64,000 nt of DNA from Candidatus Nitrotoga fabula (GTDB lineage: Bacteria > Pseudomonadota > Gammaproteobacteria > Burkholderiales > Gallionellaceae), in assembly GCF_905221025.1 (NCBI RefSeq), contig NZ_CAJNBL010000024.1:1-64000 (forward strand), written 5' to 3'. Position numbers and translations under genes: made by a program. Of this stretch, positions 47,473 to 57,001 are shown piece by piece (position 1 is the first letter of the stretch; each line of letters opens with the position of its first letter). The notes beneath the pieces are model-generated. The model was not told where the DNA came from. It searched no databases and saw only the letters and a list, made by a program, of their open reading frames with translations.

Positions 47473-47533
47473 AACGAACCTTTTTATAGAGCAATCGGTT
47501 TTTCCGGTCGCGTATTTTAGTGTGAATTGAACT

Positions 47534-48301
47534 TTGGATAAACCAGAGATTTTAAATCATGTGCGGGTGGTGCTAAGTCATACCACGCACCCGGGCAATA
47601 TTGGCGCGGCGGCGCGCGCGATGAAAACCATGGGGTTGCGGGATCTGTACCTGATTAATCCCAGGCATTTCCCGGACAGGCAGGCAGATGCAATGGCGGC
47701 TGGGGCGGTTGATGTGTTGCGTGATGCGGTAGTGTGCAGTTCTCTGGATGAGGCGTTGCAGGGCGTGACCCTGGTGGCGGGAATGTCGGCACGCGTTCGC
47801 GATATTTCGCAGGAAGTGTTTGCTCCGCGAGAAGCCATGCCTCTGCTGGTGCAACAGGCAATGCGGCAGCCTGTTGCACTTCTGTTTGGTACGGAAATGT
47901 CCGGTTTGACCAATCAGGAGTTGGCGCGGTGTCAGTTCATGGTGCGTATTCCTGCCAACCCGTCGTATACGTCGCTTAATCTGGCTGCAGCGGTACAGCT
48001 GATAGGCTATGAGCTGCGTCTGGCATCCGGGCAGGAAGAATGTGCGCTGCCTGAGGTTTGTCCCGCCTCTGCGGAGCAGGTGGAAAGATTCTTCCGGCAC
48101 ATGGAAGACACCCTTACCGAAATCGGGTTTCTGCGGGCGCAGCAGTCGACCAAACTGATGCAGAAGTTACGCAGGCTATATGCGCGTGCAAGGCTGGAAC
48201 AGGAAGAAATCAACATTCTGCGTGGTATTTTGACCGTGACTACCGATTTCAATGCGCGGCATGGGGTGATTGAATCAAACGAAATGATATTGAAAAAGTA
48301 A
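47534..48301 (+). CDS. trmJ: tRNA (cytidine/uridine-2'-O-)-methyltransferase TrmJ
   Basis: A 255-residue SPOUT-class RNA methyltransferase that methylates the ribose at position 32 of the tRNA anticodon loop. Motifs: [36 protein letters not shown] and [18 protein letters not shown] with the SPOUT knot. The C-terminal 70 residues hold the TrmJ helical extension. The start is TTG at 47534 ([12 protein letters not shown]); no in-frame ATG lies nearby and the residues directly after are conserved. The gene leads into cysE 14 bases later, as often seen in Fe-S clusters of this type. Confidence 0.93.
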   Translation: MDKPEILNHVRVVLSHTTHPGNIGAAARAMKTMGLRDLYLINPRHFPDRQADAMAAGAVDVLRDAVVCSSLDEALQGVTLVAGMSARVRDISQEVFAPREAMPLLVQQAMRQPVALLFGTEMSGLTNQELARCQFMVRIPANPSYTSLNLAAAVQLIGYELRLASGQEECALPEVCPASAEQVERFFRHMEDTLTEIGFLRAQQSTKLMQKLRRLYARARLEQEEINILRGILTVTTDFNARHGVIESNEMILKK

Positions 48302-48315
48302 AATCGGGCATTTAA

Positions 48316-49044
48316 ATGTTTCAGACGATCAAGGAAGACATAGATAGTGTTTTTGCGCGTGATCCAGCGGCGCGCAGCGTATTTGAGGTAATAACCTGCT
48401 ATCCGGGATTTCATGCGCGCCTGATGCACCGGGCGGCGCATTGGCTCTGGTTCGCCGGGCTGAAATGGCTGGCGCGTTTTGTTTCGCATCTTTGCCGTTT
48501 TCTGACAGGGATAGAGATTCATCCCGGGGCAACCATCGGACGGCGTTTTTTTATCGATCACGGCATGGGTGTGGTGATTGGTGAAACTGCTGAGATCGGG
48601 GATGATTGCACGTTGTACCACGGAGTGACTCTGGGGGGAACCTCGTGGAAGGAAGGGAAACGTCATCCCACACTCGGCAATGGTGTCGTGGTAGGAGCGG
48701 GCGCCAAGATTCTGGGCCCGATCACGATTGGGGATGGTGCCAAAATTGGCTCGAATGCAGTCGTGGTGAAGAATGTTCCGGCAGGAGCAACGGCTGCCGG
48801 AATTCCTGCGCGTATCCTGGATGGGGCTTCAAAAAGGCCGGGCTTTAATCCCTATGGCATTGGCAATGACCAGAATGACCCGCTGGCACAGGCAATCCAC
48901 GGCCTTTTGGGGCATGGCATGGTGGTGGATAAGCGTATCGATCTGATTTTGGACAAGTTGGAACAGATGGGCGTGAATGTGGATGAAGAACGCGCCACGG
49001 CAGACAAGTTCGATCCTAATTACCTGAATAGAATTGTTGACTAA
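48316..49044 (+). CDS. cysE: Serine O-acetyltransferase
   Basis: A 242-residue hexapeptide-repeat acetyltransferase that makes O-acetylserine, the direct precursor of cysteine. The left-handed beta-helix begins at [19 protein letters not shown], with the catalytic His in [16 protein letters not shown] and in [12 protein letters not shown]. It resembles the shorter Proteobacterial/NifP-like type. It stands just before iscR, linking cysteine supply with the desulfurases downstream. The IscR operator begins inside its last codons. Confidence 0.95.
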   Translation: MFQTIKEDIDSVFARDPAARSVFEVITCYPGFHARLMHRAAHWLWFAGLKWLARFVSHLCRFLTGIEIHPGATIGRRFFIDHGMGVVIGETAEIGDDCTLYHGVTLGGTSWKEGKRHPTLGNGVVVGAGAKILGPITIGDGAKIGSNAVVVKNVPAGATAAGIPARILDGASKRPGFNPYGIGNDQNDPLAQAIHGLLGHGMVVDKRIDLILDKLEQMGVNVDEERATADKFDPNYLNRIVD

Positions 49045-49065
49045 ATCGGTTGGGTATTTTATTAT
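49033..49065 (+). promoter_or_regulatory. Promoter of iscR overlapped by a type-1 IscR operator
   Basis: TTGACT (49037-49042) and TATTAT (49060-49065) are 17 bases apart, about 50 bases before iscR. The 25 bases at 49033-49057 match 22 of 25 positions of the E. coli type-1 IscR site: half sites ATTGTTGACT and GGTTGGGTAT flank AAATC. The mismatches are the third base and two in the right half. In E. coli, [2Fe-2S]-IscR binds such sites and represses its own promoter, so the gene is likely autoregulated by Fe-S sufficiency. Confidence 0.75.
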
Positions 49066-49116
49066 TATAGTCAGGAATTTTCATAAATTTGTACGATGTA
49101 AATTCAGGGAGAAAGC

Positions 49117-49590
49117 ATGCGACTTACCACTAAAGGACGTTTCGCGGTAATGGCGATGGCTGACCTGGCCTTGCATAGCGGCCTCGGCCCCGTGACATTG
49201 TCCAGTATTAGTGAGCGCCAGAAGATTTCGCAATCATATCTTGACCAGCTGTTCGGGAAATTGCGCAAGCGCAACATTGTGGTTGCCGTGCGTGGCCCTG
49301 GGGGCGGTTATTGTCTGGCGAGGCCAAGTGCGCAAATTTCGGTTGCCGATATCGTCGTGGCGGTGGATGAATCCGTGGATGCTACCCGGTGTGGCGGGAA
49401 AGCGAATTGCCATGATGAGAAGCAGTGTATTACACATGATTTATGGATGGGCCTGAATGAGGCTTTGTATGGCTATATGTCGGGTGTGAGCCTCCAGCAA
49501 TTGGTTGATGGTGTTTCCAGGTCTAAATCCGAAGTCAAGAAGGTGATTGTCAGCCAGAATGTTACGAAGCCTGCTCTTGCTTCAGTGTAA
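49117..49590 (+). CDS. iscR: Iron-sulfur cluster regulator IscR (Rrf2 family)
   Basis: A 157-residue winged-helix regulator. It opens MRLTTKGRFAVMAMADLA and carries the recognition helix QSYLDQLFGKLRKRNIV. The cluster ligands Cys92, Cys98, Cys104 and His107 sit at the same residue numbers as in E. coli IscR. It should sense Fe-S demand and control the suf genes that follow. Its own promoter is overlapped by a near-consensus type-1 site. Having iscR head a suf rather than an isc operon is the point of note. Confidence 0.96.
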   Translation: MRLTTKGRFAVMAMADLALHSGLGPVTLSSISERQKISQSYLDQLFGKLRKRNIVVAVRGPGGGYCLARPSAQISVADIVVAVDESVDATRCGGKANCHDEKQCITHDLWMGLNEALYGYMSGVSLQQLVDGVSRSKSEVKKVIVSQNVTKPALASV

Positions 49591-49614
49591 CCCGGCGGTA
49601 CCTTATGCGCCGGG
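49591..49614 (+). promoter_or_regulatory. GC-rich hairpin directly after iscR
   Basis: CCCGGCG and CGCCGGG form a perfect 7-bp stem with a 10-base loop starting at the base after the iscR stop codon. There is no T-run, so it is not a standard terminator. It may protect the iscR message or reduce read-through to sufA, giving different levels of regulator and assembly proteins. Confidence 0.5.
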
Positions 49615-49702
49615 CGGGTGCTTGCGGTTTTCCGCTGTATGGGGTGAAGAACCGGCAGGACGGGGTCAGAATGATACGTGTGAAATAATCAATAATCGGT
49701 AC

Positions 49703-49786
49703 ATGGAAAACAGAAGGAAGCCTGGCCTGGGAGTTCTCCTGAGCGGGTTCCGGGCTTTCCTTGGCTACTATCAGGAGGTTGAATAA
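49703..49786 (+). CDS. Possible 27-residue leader peptide coupled to sufA
   Basis: ATG at 49703 opens a frame ending in TAA at 49784-49786, which shares one base with the sufA ATG (TAATG). The peptide is MENRRKPGLGVLLSGFRAFL followed by GYYQEVE. It covers the sufA ribosome site, so translating it could couple or tune sufA initiation. It could also be a chance frame; no ribosome site stands out in front of it. Confidence 0.3.
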   Translation: MENRRKPGLGVLLSGFRAFLGYYQEVE

Positions 49787-50145
49787 TGGCGATTATGTTG
49801 ACTGAAAATGCGGCAAAGCAGATTACAACCCAGCTTGCAAAGCGGGGGAAAGGGATGGCTCTTCGTATAGGAGTAAAGAAAGTGGGTTGTTCCGGTTATG
49901 CCTATACCTATGATATTGCGGATGAGGTACTTGCCGGGGATCATGTTTTTGAGGCTCATGGAGCAAAGGTTGTGCTGAATGATGCCACCCTGCCCTATAT
50001 TGACGGTTCACGTCTGGATTTTGTGACCGAAGGCCTCAAGCAGGCGTTTAAAGTGGATAACCCGAATGCGGCAAACTTGTGCGGTTGCGGCGAGAGTTTC
50101 AACCTGGCAACCGATGTGGCAAAGCCACTGGCCCAAAATGCATAG
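49786..50145 (+). CDS. sufA: A-type Fe-S carrier protein SufA/IscA
   Basis: A 119-residue A-type carrier. The three conserved Cys are in KKVGCSGYAY and LCGCGESF, with the family core KQAFKVDNPNAANLCGCG. It accepts clusters from the SufBCD scaffold and passes them to target proteins. An AGGAGG lies nine bases before the ATG. The C-terminus is about ten residues longer than common. It is the first structural gene after iscR. Confidence 0.94.
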   Translation: MAIMLTENAAKQITTQLAKRGKGMALRIGVKKVGCSGYAYTYDIADEVLAGDHVFEAHGAKVVLNDATLPYIDGSRLDFVTEGLKQAFKVDNPNAANLCGCGESFNLATDVAKPLAQNA

Positions 50146-50230
50146 GCACAGGCGCAGCCATCTGTTTGCCTGAACATATCTCCATGGATAAGCTTTTATT
50201 CGACTTTGATGATTTCCCGGAGGGAACACA

Positions 50231-51667
50231 ATGAGTGCAACGCTGCAAAATCTCGTCAATCAACCATATAAGCATGGTTTCGTCACCAGCATCGAATCAG
50301 ATGTTGCGCCGAAAGGATTGAATGCAGATACCATCCGGATGATTTCCGCGAAGAAAAAAGAGCCAGAATGGCTTCTCGAGTTCCGGCTGAAGTCTTATGA
50401 AGCCTGGCTGAAGATGGAAGAGCCTACATGGCCTAATGTTCATTATCCGAAGATTGATTTCCAGGAGATCAGTTACTATTCTGCCCCCAAGCAGAAGCCA
50501 AAACTGAAAAGTATGGATGAAGTCGATCCGGAATTGCTGCGTACTTTCGAAAAACTGGGTGTACCCTTGCATGAGCGTATGGCACTTGCCGGTGTAGCGG
50601 TTGATGTCATTTTCGACAGTGTGTCCGTTGCGACTACCTATAAGGATAAGCTGGCCGAGGTGGGAATCATTTTCTGTTCCATGTCTGAAGCGGTTCAGGA
50701 TCATCCTGAATTGGTGCAGAAATACCTTGGTACCGTAATTCCTTCCACGGATAATTTTTATGCTGCGCTGAATTCTGCAGTTTTTACCGATGGTTCATTC
50801 TGCTATATCCCCAAAGGGGTGAAATGCCCGATGGATCTGTCGACTTATTTCCGTATAAATACTGAGGAATCAGGCCAGTTCGAGCGGACTTTGATCGTTG
50901 CTGAAGAAGGCGCTTCCGTTTCCTATCTGGAGGGGTGTACTGCCCCGGCTTTCAGCAGCAATCAGCTGCATGCCGCAGTAGTCGAGCTGGTTGCGCTCGA
51001 TAATGCCGACATTAAATATTCGACGGTACAAAACTGGTATGCCGGAGATGAGAAAGGTGTAGGCGGCATTTACAATTTTGTGACCAAGCGTGGTCTGGCC
51101 AAGGGGGTCAATTCACGTATTTCATGGACACAGGTTGAAACTGGTTCGGCAATCACCTGGAAGTATCCTTCATGCGTGTTGCTTGGCGATAATTCAGTTG
51201 GAGAGTTCTATTCTGTGGCGGTTACCAATCATTATCAACAGGCTGATACCGGCACCAAAATGATACATATCGGAAAGAACACTCGCAGCACGATTGTGAG
51301 CAAAGGTATTTCAGCAGGCCATTCCAATAATAGTTACCGTGGCTTGGTCAAAGTGGCTCCAAGCGCTACCGGGGCACGCAATTATTCGCAGTGTGATTCG
51401 ATGCTGGTCGGGCATCATTCCGGCGCTCATACCTTTCCCTATATTCAGGTGGCGAACAATTGTTCTCAGGTGGAACATGAAGCATCGACATCGAAAATCG
51501 GCGAGGATCAGCTCTTTTATTTTGCGCAGCGCGGCATTGATGCAGAGGCCGCGGTATCCATGATTATCAACGGGTTCTGTAAAGACGTATTTCAGCAATT
51601 ACCAATGGAGTTTGCGGTCGAAGCAACCGCGCTGCTCAGTTTCAAACTAGAAGGGAGTGTTGGATGA
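50231..51667 (+). CDS. sufB: Fe-S cluster scaffold subunit SufB
   Basis: A 478-residue SufB with normal length. Features: [19 protein letters not shown] near the N-terminus, [20 protein letters not shown] with a conserved Cys, and the beta-helix core through [20 protein letters not shown] near the C-terminus, including the conserved Glu and His used in cluster assembly. With SufC and SufD it forms the SufBC2D complex where clusters are built. It overlaps sufC by four bases. GGAGGG precedes the ATG. Confidence 0.97.
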   Translation: MSATLQNLVNQPYKHGFVTSIESDVAPKGLNADTIRMISAKKKEPEWLLEFRLKSYEAWLKMEEPTWPNVHYPKIDFQEISYYSAPKQKPKLKSMDEVDPELLRTFEKLGVPLHERMALAGVAVDVIFDSVSVATTYKDKLAEVGIIFCSMSEAVQDHPELVQKYLGTVIPSTDNFYAALNSAVFTDGSFCYIPKGVKCPMDLSTYFRINTEESGQFERTLIVAEEGASVSYLEGCTAPAFSSNQLHAAVVELVALDNADIKYSTVQNWYAGDEKGVGGIYNFVTKRGLAKGVNSRISWTQVETGSAITWKYPSCVLLGDNSVGEFYSVAVTNHYQQADTGTKMIHIGKNTRSTIVSKGISAGHSNNSYRGLVKVAPSATGARNYSQCDSMLVGHHSGAHTFPYIQVANNCSQVEHEASTSKIGEDQLFYFAQRGIDAEAAVSMIINGFCKDVFQQLPMEFAVEATALLSFKLEGSVG

Positions 51668-52458
51668 TTTATCCAGACAGCAAGATTGTGCTCGAAGTAC
51701 GTGGGTTGTGCGCAAGCGTAAATGGTACCGAAATTCTGAAGGGGCTGGATTTGACGGTAAGGCGTGGCGAAGTACACGCCATTATGGGGCCAAATGGCTC
51801 CGGGAAGAGCACTTTTTCAAAAATTCTTGCGGGTCATTCAGCCTATGAAGTTACGGGCGGAACCGTGATGTTCGAAGGCCAGAACCTGTTTGATATGGAG
51901 CCGGAAGAGCGTGCGCGTGCGGGAGTATTTCTGGCTTTCCAGTACCCGATCGAGATTCCCGGTGTGATCAATAGTCAGTTTCTGCGCCTTACCTACAATA
52001 CCGTACAGACTCACCGCGACAAGGAAGAACTTGATCCGCTTGAGTTCGATGACTATGTGCGCGAGAAGATGAAGTTGCTTGAGATGAGCCCTGATTTCCT
52101 GGAGCGTAGCGTGAATGAAGGTTTTTCTGGCGGCGAAAAAAAGCGCAACGAGATACTGCAAATGGCCATGCTGGATCCCCGGCTGGCTATACTTGACGAG
52201 ACCGATTCGGGCCTTGATATCGATGCGCTCAGGATTGTCGCAAATGGCGTCAATCAGCTTGCCGGCAAGGATAATGCGATTGTAATGGTTACCCACTATC
52301 AGCGCCTGTTAAATTACATCGTACCTGATTATGTGCATGTGATGGAAGCAGGGCGCATCATCAAGACCGGCGACAAGGAACTGGCGCTGGAGCTCGAAGC
52401 GCGCGGATATGACTGGGTCGGGGCCGAGTGCAAGGCTGCATCGGAGGCGGCGGCATGA
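51664..52458 (+). CDS. sufC: ABC-type ATPase SufC
   Basis: A 264-residue soluble ABC ATPase. Walker [10 protein letters not shown] is at about residues 41-49, the signature [11 protein letters not shown] at about 154, and Walker [13 protein letters not shown] at about 173. It drives shape changes in SufB and SufD during cluster assembly. Start overlaps the sufB stop and its own stop overlaps the sufD start (ATGA), so sufBCD are tightly coupled. Confidence 0.97.
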   Translation: MIYPDSKIVLEVRGLCASVNGTEILKGLDLTVRRGEVHAIMGPNGSGKSTFSKILAGHSAYEVTGGTVMFEGQNLFDMEPEERARAGVFLAFQYPIEIPGVINSQFLRLTYNTVQTHRDKEELDPLEFDDYVREKMKLLEMSPDFLERSVNEGFSGGEKKRNEILQMAMLDPRLAILDETDSGLDIDALRIVANGVNQLAGKDNAIVMVTHYQRLLNYIVPDYVHVMEAGRIIKTGDKELALELEARGYDWVGAECKAASEAAA

Positions 52459-53762
52459 GTACCTCTGATACCGTGAATGCGGGATACCTTGAAAGCCTGC
52501 TGGCGGGCAGGCCTCATGTCCCTGCAAGCCCGCTGGCGTGGCTTAACACGCTGCGCTCGGAGGCGGTTGACCGTGTCGGCGTTTTGACGGTGCCCACCCA
52601 GCGTGATGAAGAATGGCGGTTTACGGATATTTCTCAGCTCAACAGGATGTCATTTCATCCGGTACGCACAACGGTTGACCTTCAGGCCGAGGAAGCCGGT
52701 CGCTTCCGGATTGAAGAAGCCGCTTCCCGTCTGGTGTTCGTTGATGGCGTGTATGCCCCGCATCTTTCCATAATAGATACAGACAATGGCGTGTCGGTAG
52801 TGAATCTGGAAGCGGGCCTTGCTGCGAATGCAGTGGCGCTGGAGTCCTGTCTCGGCCGTTATGCGGAATTTCGCAATGAGGTGTTTTCCGCACTCAATAC
52901 CGCATTTCTGCAAGACGCTGCGCTGGTCGTCGTGCCACAGGATGTTTCAGTTTCCGCACCGGTACATCTTTTGTTCATTGCGACACAAAAGGATGTGGCA
53001 AGCTATCCGCGCTGCTTGTTGTTGGCAGGATCCGGCAGTGTGGTGACGGTAATCGAGGATTACGTTTCATTGCAGGAGGATGCCTATTTTACCAATGCTG
53101 TAACAGAAATCGTGCTGGCAGAGAATGCCCGCGTAAACCATATACGGGTACAGCGCGAAGGGATGAAGGCAGTTCACATTGCGAACGGTGCGGTATCGCT
53201 AGCACGTGCCAGCAACTACCAGTCGGTAAGTGTTGCATTTGGTGCCCGCATTTCGCGGTATAACCTGAATGTGCGGTTAGCAGAGGAGGCAGAGTGTGCA
53301 GTGGATGGACTGGCTCTGATTGCGGGGCGTCAACTGGCGGATACCCATACCTGCATTGACCATGCAAAGCCGCATGCCATGAGTCACCAGTTGCATAAGT
53401 GTATCGTTGGCGGTGGTGCGCATGCCGTATTCAACGGTAAGATCATGGTGCGCCAGGGCGCGCAGCGGACCGATTCCAGGCAGTCCAGCCGAAATCTTTT
53501 GCTGACCAATAAAGCTCATGTCGACACCAAGCCGCAACTTGAAATATTCGCTGATGATGTGAAATGCACGCATGGCGCGACCATTGGTCAGCTCGACAGC
53601 GAGGAGGTTTTCTATCTGCAAAGCCGCGGTTTATCCGAGACGGTAGCGCGTAATATGCTTACCTATGCGTTCGGGGCGGAAATTATCGAACGTATTCCCG
53701 TTCCATCACTGAAATCGCTACTGGAACAAACTGTACTTGACCAGACGACCGTCCAGCCATGA
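52455..53762 (+). CDS. sufD: Fe-S cluster assembly subunit SufD
   Basis: A 435-residue SufD, paralogue of SufB. The N-terminus has PTQRDEEWRFTDISQLNR, and the C-terminal part the beta-helix end HGATIGQLDSEEVFYLQSRG with the conserved His. The start at 52455 overlaps the sufC stop; the frame is open further upstream inside sufC but that is not needed. SufD supports iron entry to the SufBC2D scaffold. Confidence 0.95.
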   Translation: MSTSDTVNAGYLESLLAGRPHVPASPLAWLNTLRSEAVDRVGVLTVPTQRDEEWRFTDISQLNRMSFHPVRTTVDLQAEEAGRFRIEEAASRLVFVDGVYAPHLSIIDTDNGVSVVNLEAGLAANAVALESCLGRYAEFRNEVFSALNTAFLQDAALVVVPQDVSVSAPVHLLFIATQKDVASYPRCLLLAGSGSVVTVIEDYVSLQEDAYFTNAVTEIVLAENARVNHIRVQREGMKAVHIANGAVSLARASNYQSVSVAFGARISRYNLNVRLAEEAECAVDGLALIAGRQLADTHTCIDHAKPHAMSHQLHKCIVGGGAHAVFNGKIMVRQGAQRTDSRQSSRNLLLTNKAHVDTKPQLEIFADDVKCTHGATIGQLDSEEVFYLQSRGLSETVARNMLTYAFGAEIIERIPVPSLKSLLEQTVLDQTTVQP

Positions 53763-55018
53763 ATGCAATTCAGACCGCACTAGAAACTCGTTCGTCTTCC
53801 TTGCTGGATGTCGAGAATATCCGCGCTGATTTTCCGATTCTCGGGATAACGGTAAACGACAAGCCGCTGGTTTATCTGGATAACGCCGCATCGAGCCAGA
53901 TGCCTCGGCAGGTGATTGATCGACTGGTACATTACCAGACGAAGCAGCACGCCAATATTCATCGTGGAGTGCATTATCTGTCGGAGGTTGCCACTTCCGA
54001 GTTTGAAGTGGCGCGTCGCAAATTGCAGCATTTTATCAACGCCAGGGAAGAGCGAGAGGTGATTTTCACCAGTGGCACCACCGAGGCAATCAACCTGGTG
54101 ATGCATGGCTATGGTCGTAAATATATTTGTGCTGGGGATGAGATTATTCTCACCACGCTTGAACACCATGCAAACATTGTGCCGTGGCAGATGCTGGCCG
54201 AAGAAAAAGGTGCAAGGATACGCGTCGTTCCGGTAAATGACGCCGGTGAATTGCTGGTGGACGAGTATGAAAAACTGTTTAACGAGCGTACCAAGTTTGT
54301 GGGTGTAACTCATGTGTCCAATGCGCTGGGTTCCATCAATCCGGTAAAGGAAATGATTGCGTTTGCCCATGCCCGTGGAGTGCCCGTACTGGTGGATGGC
54401 GCGCAGGCGGCTCCGCATACCGCAGTGGATGTGCAGGACCTGGACTGTGATTTTTACGCCTTTTCAGGGCACAAGCTGTGCGGTCCTACGGGTATTGGCA
54501 TTCTGTATGGCCGTGCTTCGATACTGGAGGACATGCAGCCGTTCAAAGGCGGAGGCGACATGATCCTGTCGGTAACGTTCGAAAAAACTACCTACAACAC
54601 CATTCCGCATAAATTCGAGGCAGGTACTCCTCCTATCGCGGCGGCAATCGGGCTTGGTGCGGCAGTGGATTATCTGTCAGGGATCGGAATGGACGCTATA
54701 GCTGCACACGAACATGCCTTGCTGAAGTATGCAACCGATCAGGTGCAATCCATGCCAGGGGTGCGAATCATTGGTACTGCCGGGCAGAAGGCTGCAGTAT
54801 TGTCCTTTGCGGTGAACGGCGTGCACCCGCATGACATCGGAACGCTGCTCAATCAGGAAGGGATCGCCGTGCGTACCGGGCATCATTGCGCGCAACCGGT
54901 CATGCAGCGTTTTAAAGTGCCAGCCACCTCGCGTGCATCCTTTGCGTTCTATAACACTCTGGATGAGGTAGATGCGCTGGTTGCCGGCATTCGTAACGTA
55001 CAGAAAATATTTACATAA
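53759..55018 (+). CDS. sufS: Cysteine desulfurase SufS
   Basis: A 419-residue group-II cysteine desulfurase. The PLP Lys is in FSGHKLCGPTGIG (about residue 235) and the catalytic Cys in RTGHHCAQPVMQ (about residue 375), with the short group-II loop. PLP His is in TLEHHANIVPWQ. It takes sulfur from cysteine as persulfide and hands it to a transfer partner, here most likely SufU encoded next to it. It overlaps sufD by four bases and shares one base with the sufU start. Confidence 0.97.
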   Translation: MNAIQTALETRSSSLLDVENIRADFPILGITVNDKPLVYLDNAASSQMPRQVIDRLVHYQTKQHANIHRGVHYLSEVATSEFEVARRKLQHFINAREEREVIFTSGTTEAINLVMHGYGRKYICAGDEIILTTLEHHANIVPWQMLAEEKGARIRVVPVNDAGELLVDEYEKLFNERTKFVGVTHVSNALGSINPVKEMIAFAHARGVPVLVDGAQAAPHTAVDVQDLDCDFYAFSGHKLCGPTGIGILYGRASILEDMQPFKGGGDMILSVTFEKTTYNTIPHKFEAGTPPIAAAIGLGAAVDYLSGIGMDAIAAHEHALLKYATDQVQSMPGVRIIGTAGQKAAVLSFAVNGVHPHDIGTLLNQEGIAVRTGHHCAQPVMQRFKVPATSRASFAFYNTLDEVDALVAGIRNVQKIFT

Positions 55019-55503
55019 TGGCTGATTATAAATCTCTGTATCAAGAGGTGATCCTAGATCACAACAAGAAGCCGCGAAATTACGGCACGATTGAATGCCC
55101 CAGCCATCATGCGGTTGGACATAATCCCCTGTGTGGTGACCATATTACCGTGGATGTCGTTGTCGACGAGGGTCGTATCAGTAATATCGCGTTTCAGGGA
55201 GAATCCTGTGCGATATGCAAGGCATCCGCATCCATGATGACCACTTCCGTAAAAGGTAAGACGCGTGAGGAGGCGGAAACGCTGATTCAGGAATTTCTTG
55301 CTATGACGACCGGCAGGGTGCCCCATGAGGCCTGTCCACATATTGGCAGACTGGCAGTGTTTTCTGGGGTGAAAGATTTGCCAACCCGTGTCAAATGCGC
55401 AATTTTGCCGTGGCATACGCTTAATGGCGCGTTTAACGCAGTGGGAACGACTTCAACCGAGGCGGATGCCGATCCTATGCAGACCCCGATCGGGGATGCC
55501 TGA
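55018..55503 (+). CDS. sufU: SufU-type sulfur-transfer protein
   Basis: A 161-residue IscU-like protein of the SufU subgroup. Zinc/sulfur ligands Cys39 (with Asp41 in LCGDH), Cys64 and Cys127 are present, with Cys67 next to Cys64. A SufU-type insertion of about 20 residues (TTGRVPHEACPHIGRLAVFS) lies before the third Cys, and the HscA-binding L-P-P-V-K motif of IscU is absent. In Firmicutes SufU is a zinc sulfur-transferase working with SufS; here it replaces the SufE expected in proteobacteria. Confidence 0.9.
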   Translation: MADYKSLYQEVILDHNKKPRNYGTIECPSHHAVGHNPLCGDHITVDVVVDEGRISNIAFQGESCAICKASASMMTTSVKGKTREEAETLIQEFLAMTTGRVPHEACPHIGRLAVFSGVKDLPTRVKCAILPWHTLNGAFNAVGTTSTEADADPMQTPIGDA

Positions 55504-55895
55504 AATGCGTGCAATGTTTTGCTGCTGATGTGTCAGGGATTACATGAAGGGTTTTTAAACATATCGCCCCTATTTTGTTGAAAACAACCTGATTGCACAG
55601 AGCAATTATTTCTTATTATTGTCTGAATGGCTTGATGGAAAAACAGACGCGGCTCAAAATCCTAGAATCCTGTGCTGGCTTGCTTTTATGTTGAGGGAAG
55701 TTTCTTCATGGATATTGAGCAGGTATTTGGGTAGATGAAATATGGTTGAAATTTTCAAGCGGGGTGACATGAAGAAATTGTCGGCAATATTGTAATAAGA
55801 ATGAAAGTATCGGGGATGCGGTCGGGAAAATCAGCCAATTACTTTTGGGATGATGCAGGAATGAAACATGCGGCTTGAATTTTTAGGGAATGAAA
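55504..55895 (+). other. Gene-free region between sufU and nfu
   Basis: About 390 AT-rich bases. No gene, terminator or clear promoter was found. The ATG of nfu is preceded by AGGGA at a suitable distance. The size of the gap suggests that nfu has its own promoter, separate from iscR-suf. Confidence 0.35.
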
Positions 55896-56456
55896 ATGCC
55901 AAAAATTGCTGAAATAGAAGACACGCCTAATCCGAACGCGGTGAAATTTCTGCTCAGGGAGCCCATTACTTGGGGGATATCCCGTTCTTATGATAATGCA
56001 GAGGAAGCCAAGGAGGATCCCCTTGCAGCGGCGTTGTTTGCAATTGAACATGTAACCAATGTGTTTTATGTGGATAAGTGCGTAACAATAACGCAGGATG
56101 GCAAGGCGCACTGGCCACAACTGGCACGCCTGATTGCAGTGCCATTGCGTGAGGCACCGGCAGCGGAGGCGTCTTCGGAAGCACTGGTTGCGGCCGCGGC
56201 CGTGGTAATTGCCGGCCTGAGCCCGGAGGATCAGGAGCGCTTTGATAAGATCAATGCAATGCTGGATGAGAAGATTCGTCCCTACCTGCGAAGTGATGGT
56301 GGGGATCTCCATGTAGTCGGTTTCTCGGGTAATTTTTTAAGTGTGCATCTTCAGGGTGCATGCGGATCATGTCCGAGTTCTATATCCACCACGCTCATTA
56401 GTATCACGAATCTGTTACGAACCATTGAGCCGGAAATTGAAGTTCTGTCTGTTTAG
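55896..56456 (+). CDS. Nfu-type Fe-S cluster carrier with N-terminal Nfu_N domain
   Basis: A 186-residue protein joining an Nfu_N domain (residues 1-90, starting MPKIAEIEDTPNPNAVKF) to an NifU C-terminal domain (about 115-186). The cluster ligands Cys156 and Cys159 lie in GACGSCPSS. An Ala/Glu-rich linker connects them. Such proteins carry [4Fe-4S] clusters to targets. The start at 55896 is favoured over 55890 because AGGGA is six bases before it. Its place right after suf supports a role in the same pathway. Confidence 0.93.
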   Translation: MPKIAEIEDTPNPNAVKFLLREPITWGISRSYDNAEEAKEDPLAAALFAIEHVTNVFYVDKCVTITQDGKAHWPQLARLIAVPLREAPAAEASSEALVAAAAVVIAGLSPEDQERFDKINAMLDEKIRPYLRSDGGDLHVVGFSGNFLSVHLQGACGSCPSSISTTLISITNLLRTIEPEIEVLSV

Positions 56457-56590
56457 GTTTCCATTGTTTTTTTCTGGTTTATCCTGGTACTGGCCCGAGG
56501 CCGGTAACCGGGTTAAATCTTTTACAGGATGAAGTTTGAATCTAAAGCAGAGGGTTGAATTTTGCTTATGAAAGAATGGCTTTTAATATT

Positions 56591-56914
56591 ATGAATACCT
56601 TAACTGCAACGGAATTGGCCGCATGGCTTGAGGACCAGACACGGGAGAAACCGGTATTGCTGGATGTACGTGAACCATGGGAATTCCAGACTTGTCATAT
56701 TGATGGTTCCTGCTCTATGCCAATGAATGTCGTTCCGGAAAAGCTTTCGGAGCTCAAACCTGAACAGCCTGTGGTTTGCATATGTCACCATGGCATGCGT
56801 AGCATGCAGGTTGCTGTTTTTTTAGAACAGAACGGATTCAGCCGGGTAAATAATCTGACCGGTGGTATACATGCCTGGGCCCAGCAGGTTGATGGAGCAA
56901 TGCCAACCTATTGA
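56591..56914 (+). CDS. Rhodanese-domain protein
   Basis: A single-domain rhodanese of about 107 residues, starting MNTLTATELAAWLED. The family motif LLDVREPWEFQTCHI and the active-site loop CHHGMRSM (Cys nucleophile, then Arg) are intact, with GGIHAWAQQVD at the end. It is a likely sulfur carrier. Upstream in-frame starts (56555 TTG, 56576 ATG) are possible. Placed between nfu and a Rieske ferredoxin, it may help handle sulfur in the same assembly region. Confidence 0.9.
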   Translation: MNTLTATELAAWLEDQTREKPVLLDVREPWEFQTCHIDGSCSMPMNVVPEKLSELKPEQPVVCICHHGMRSMQVAVFLEQNGFSRVNNLTGGIHAWAQQVDGAMPTY

Positions 56915-57001
56915 ATATGGACGAGCTGTTTTGGGGGAAAATTTTTAAATTGCTAACTAATGCAGGAATTGTGTCCAGAATGAATCAGAATGGGGATAGG
57001 A

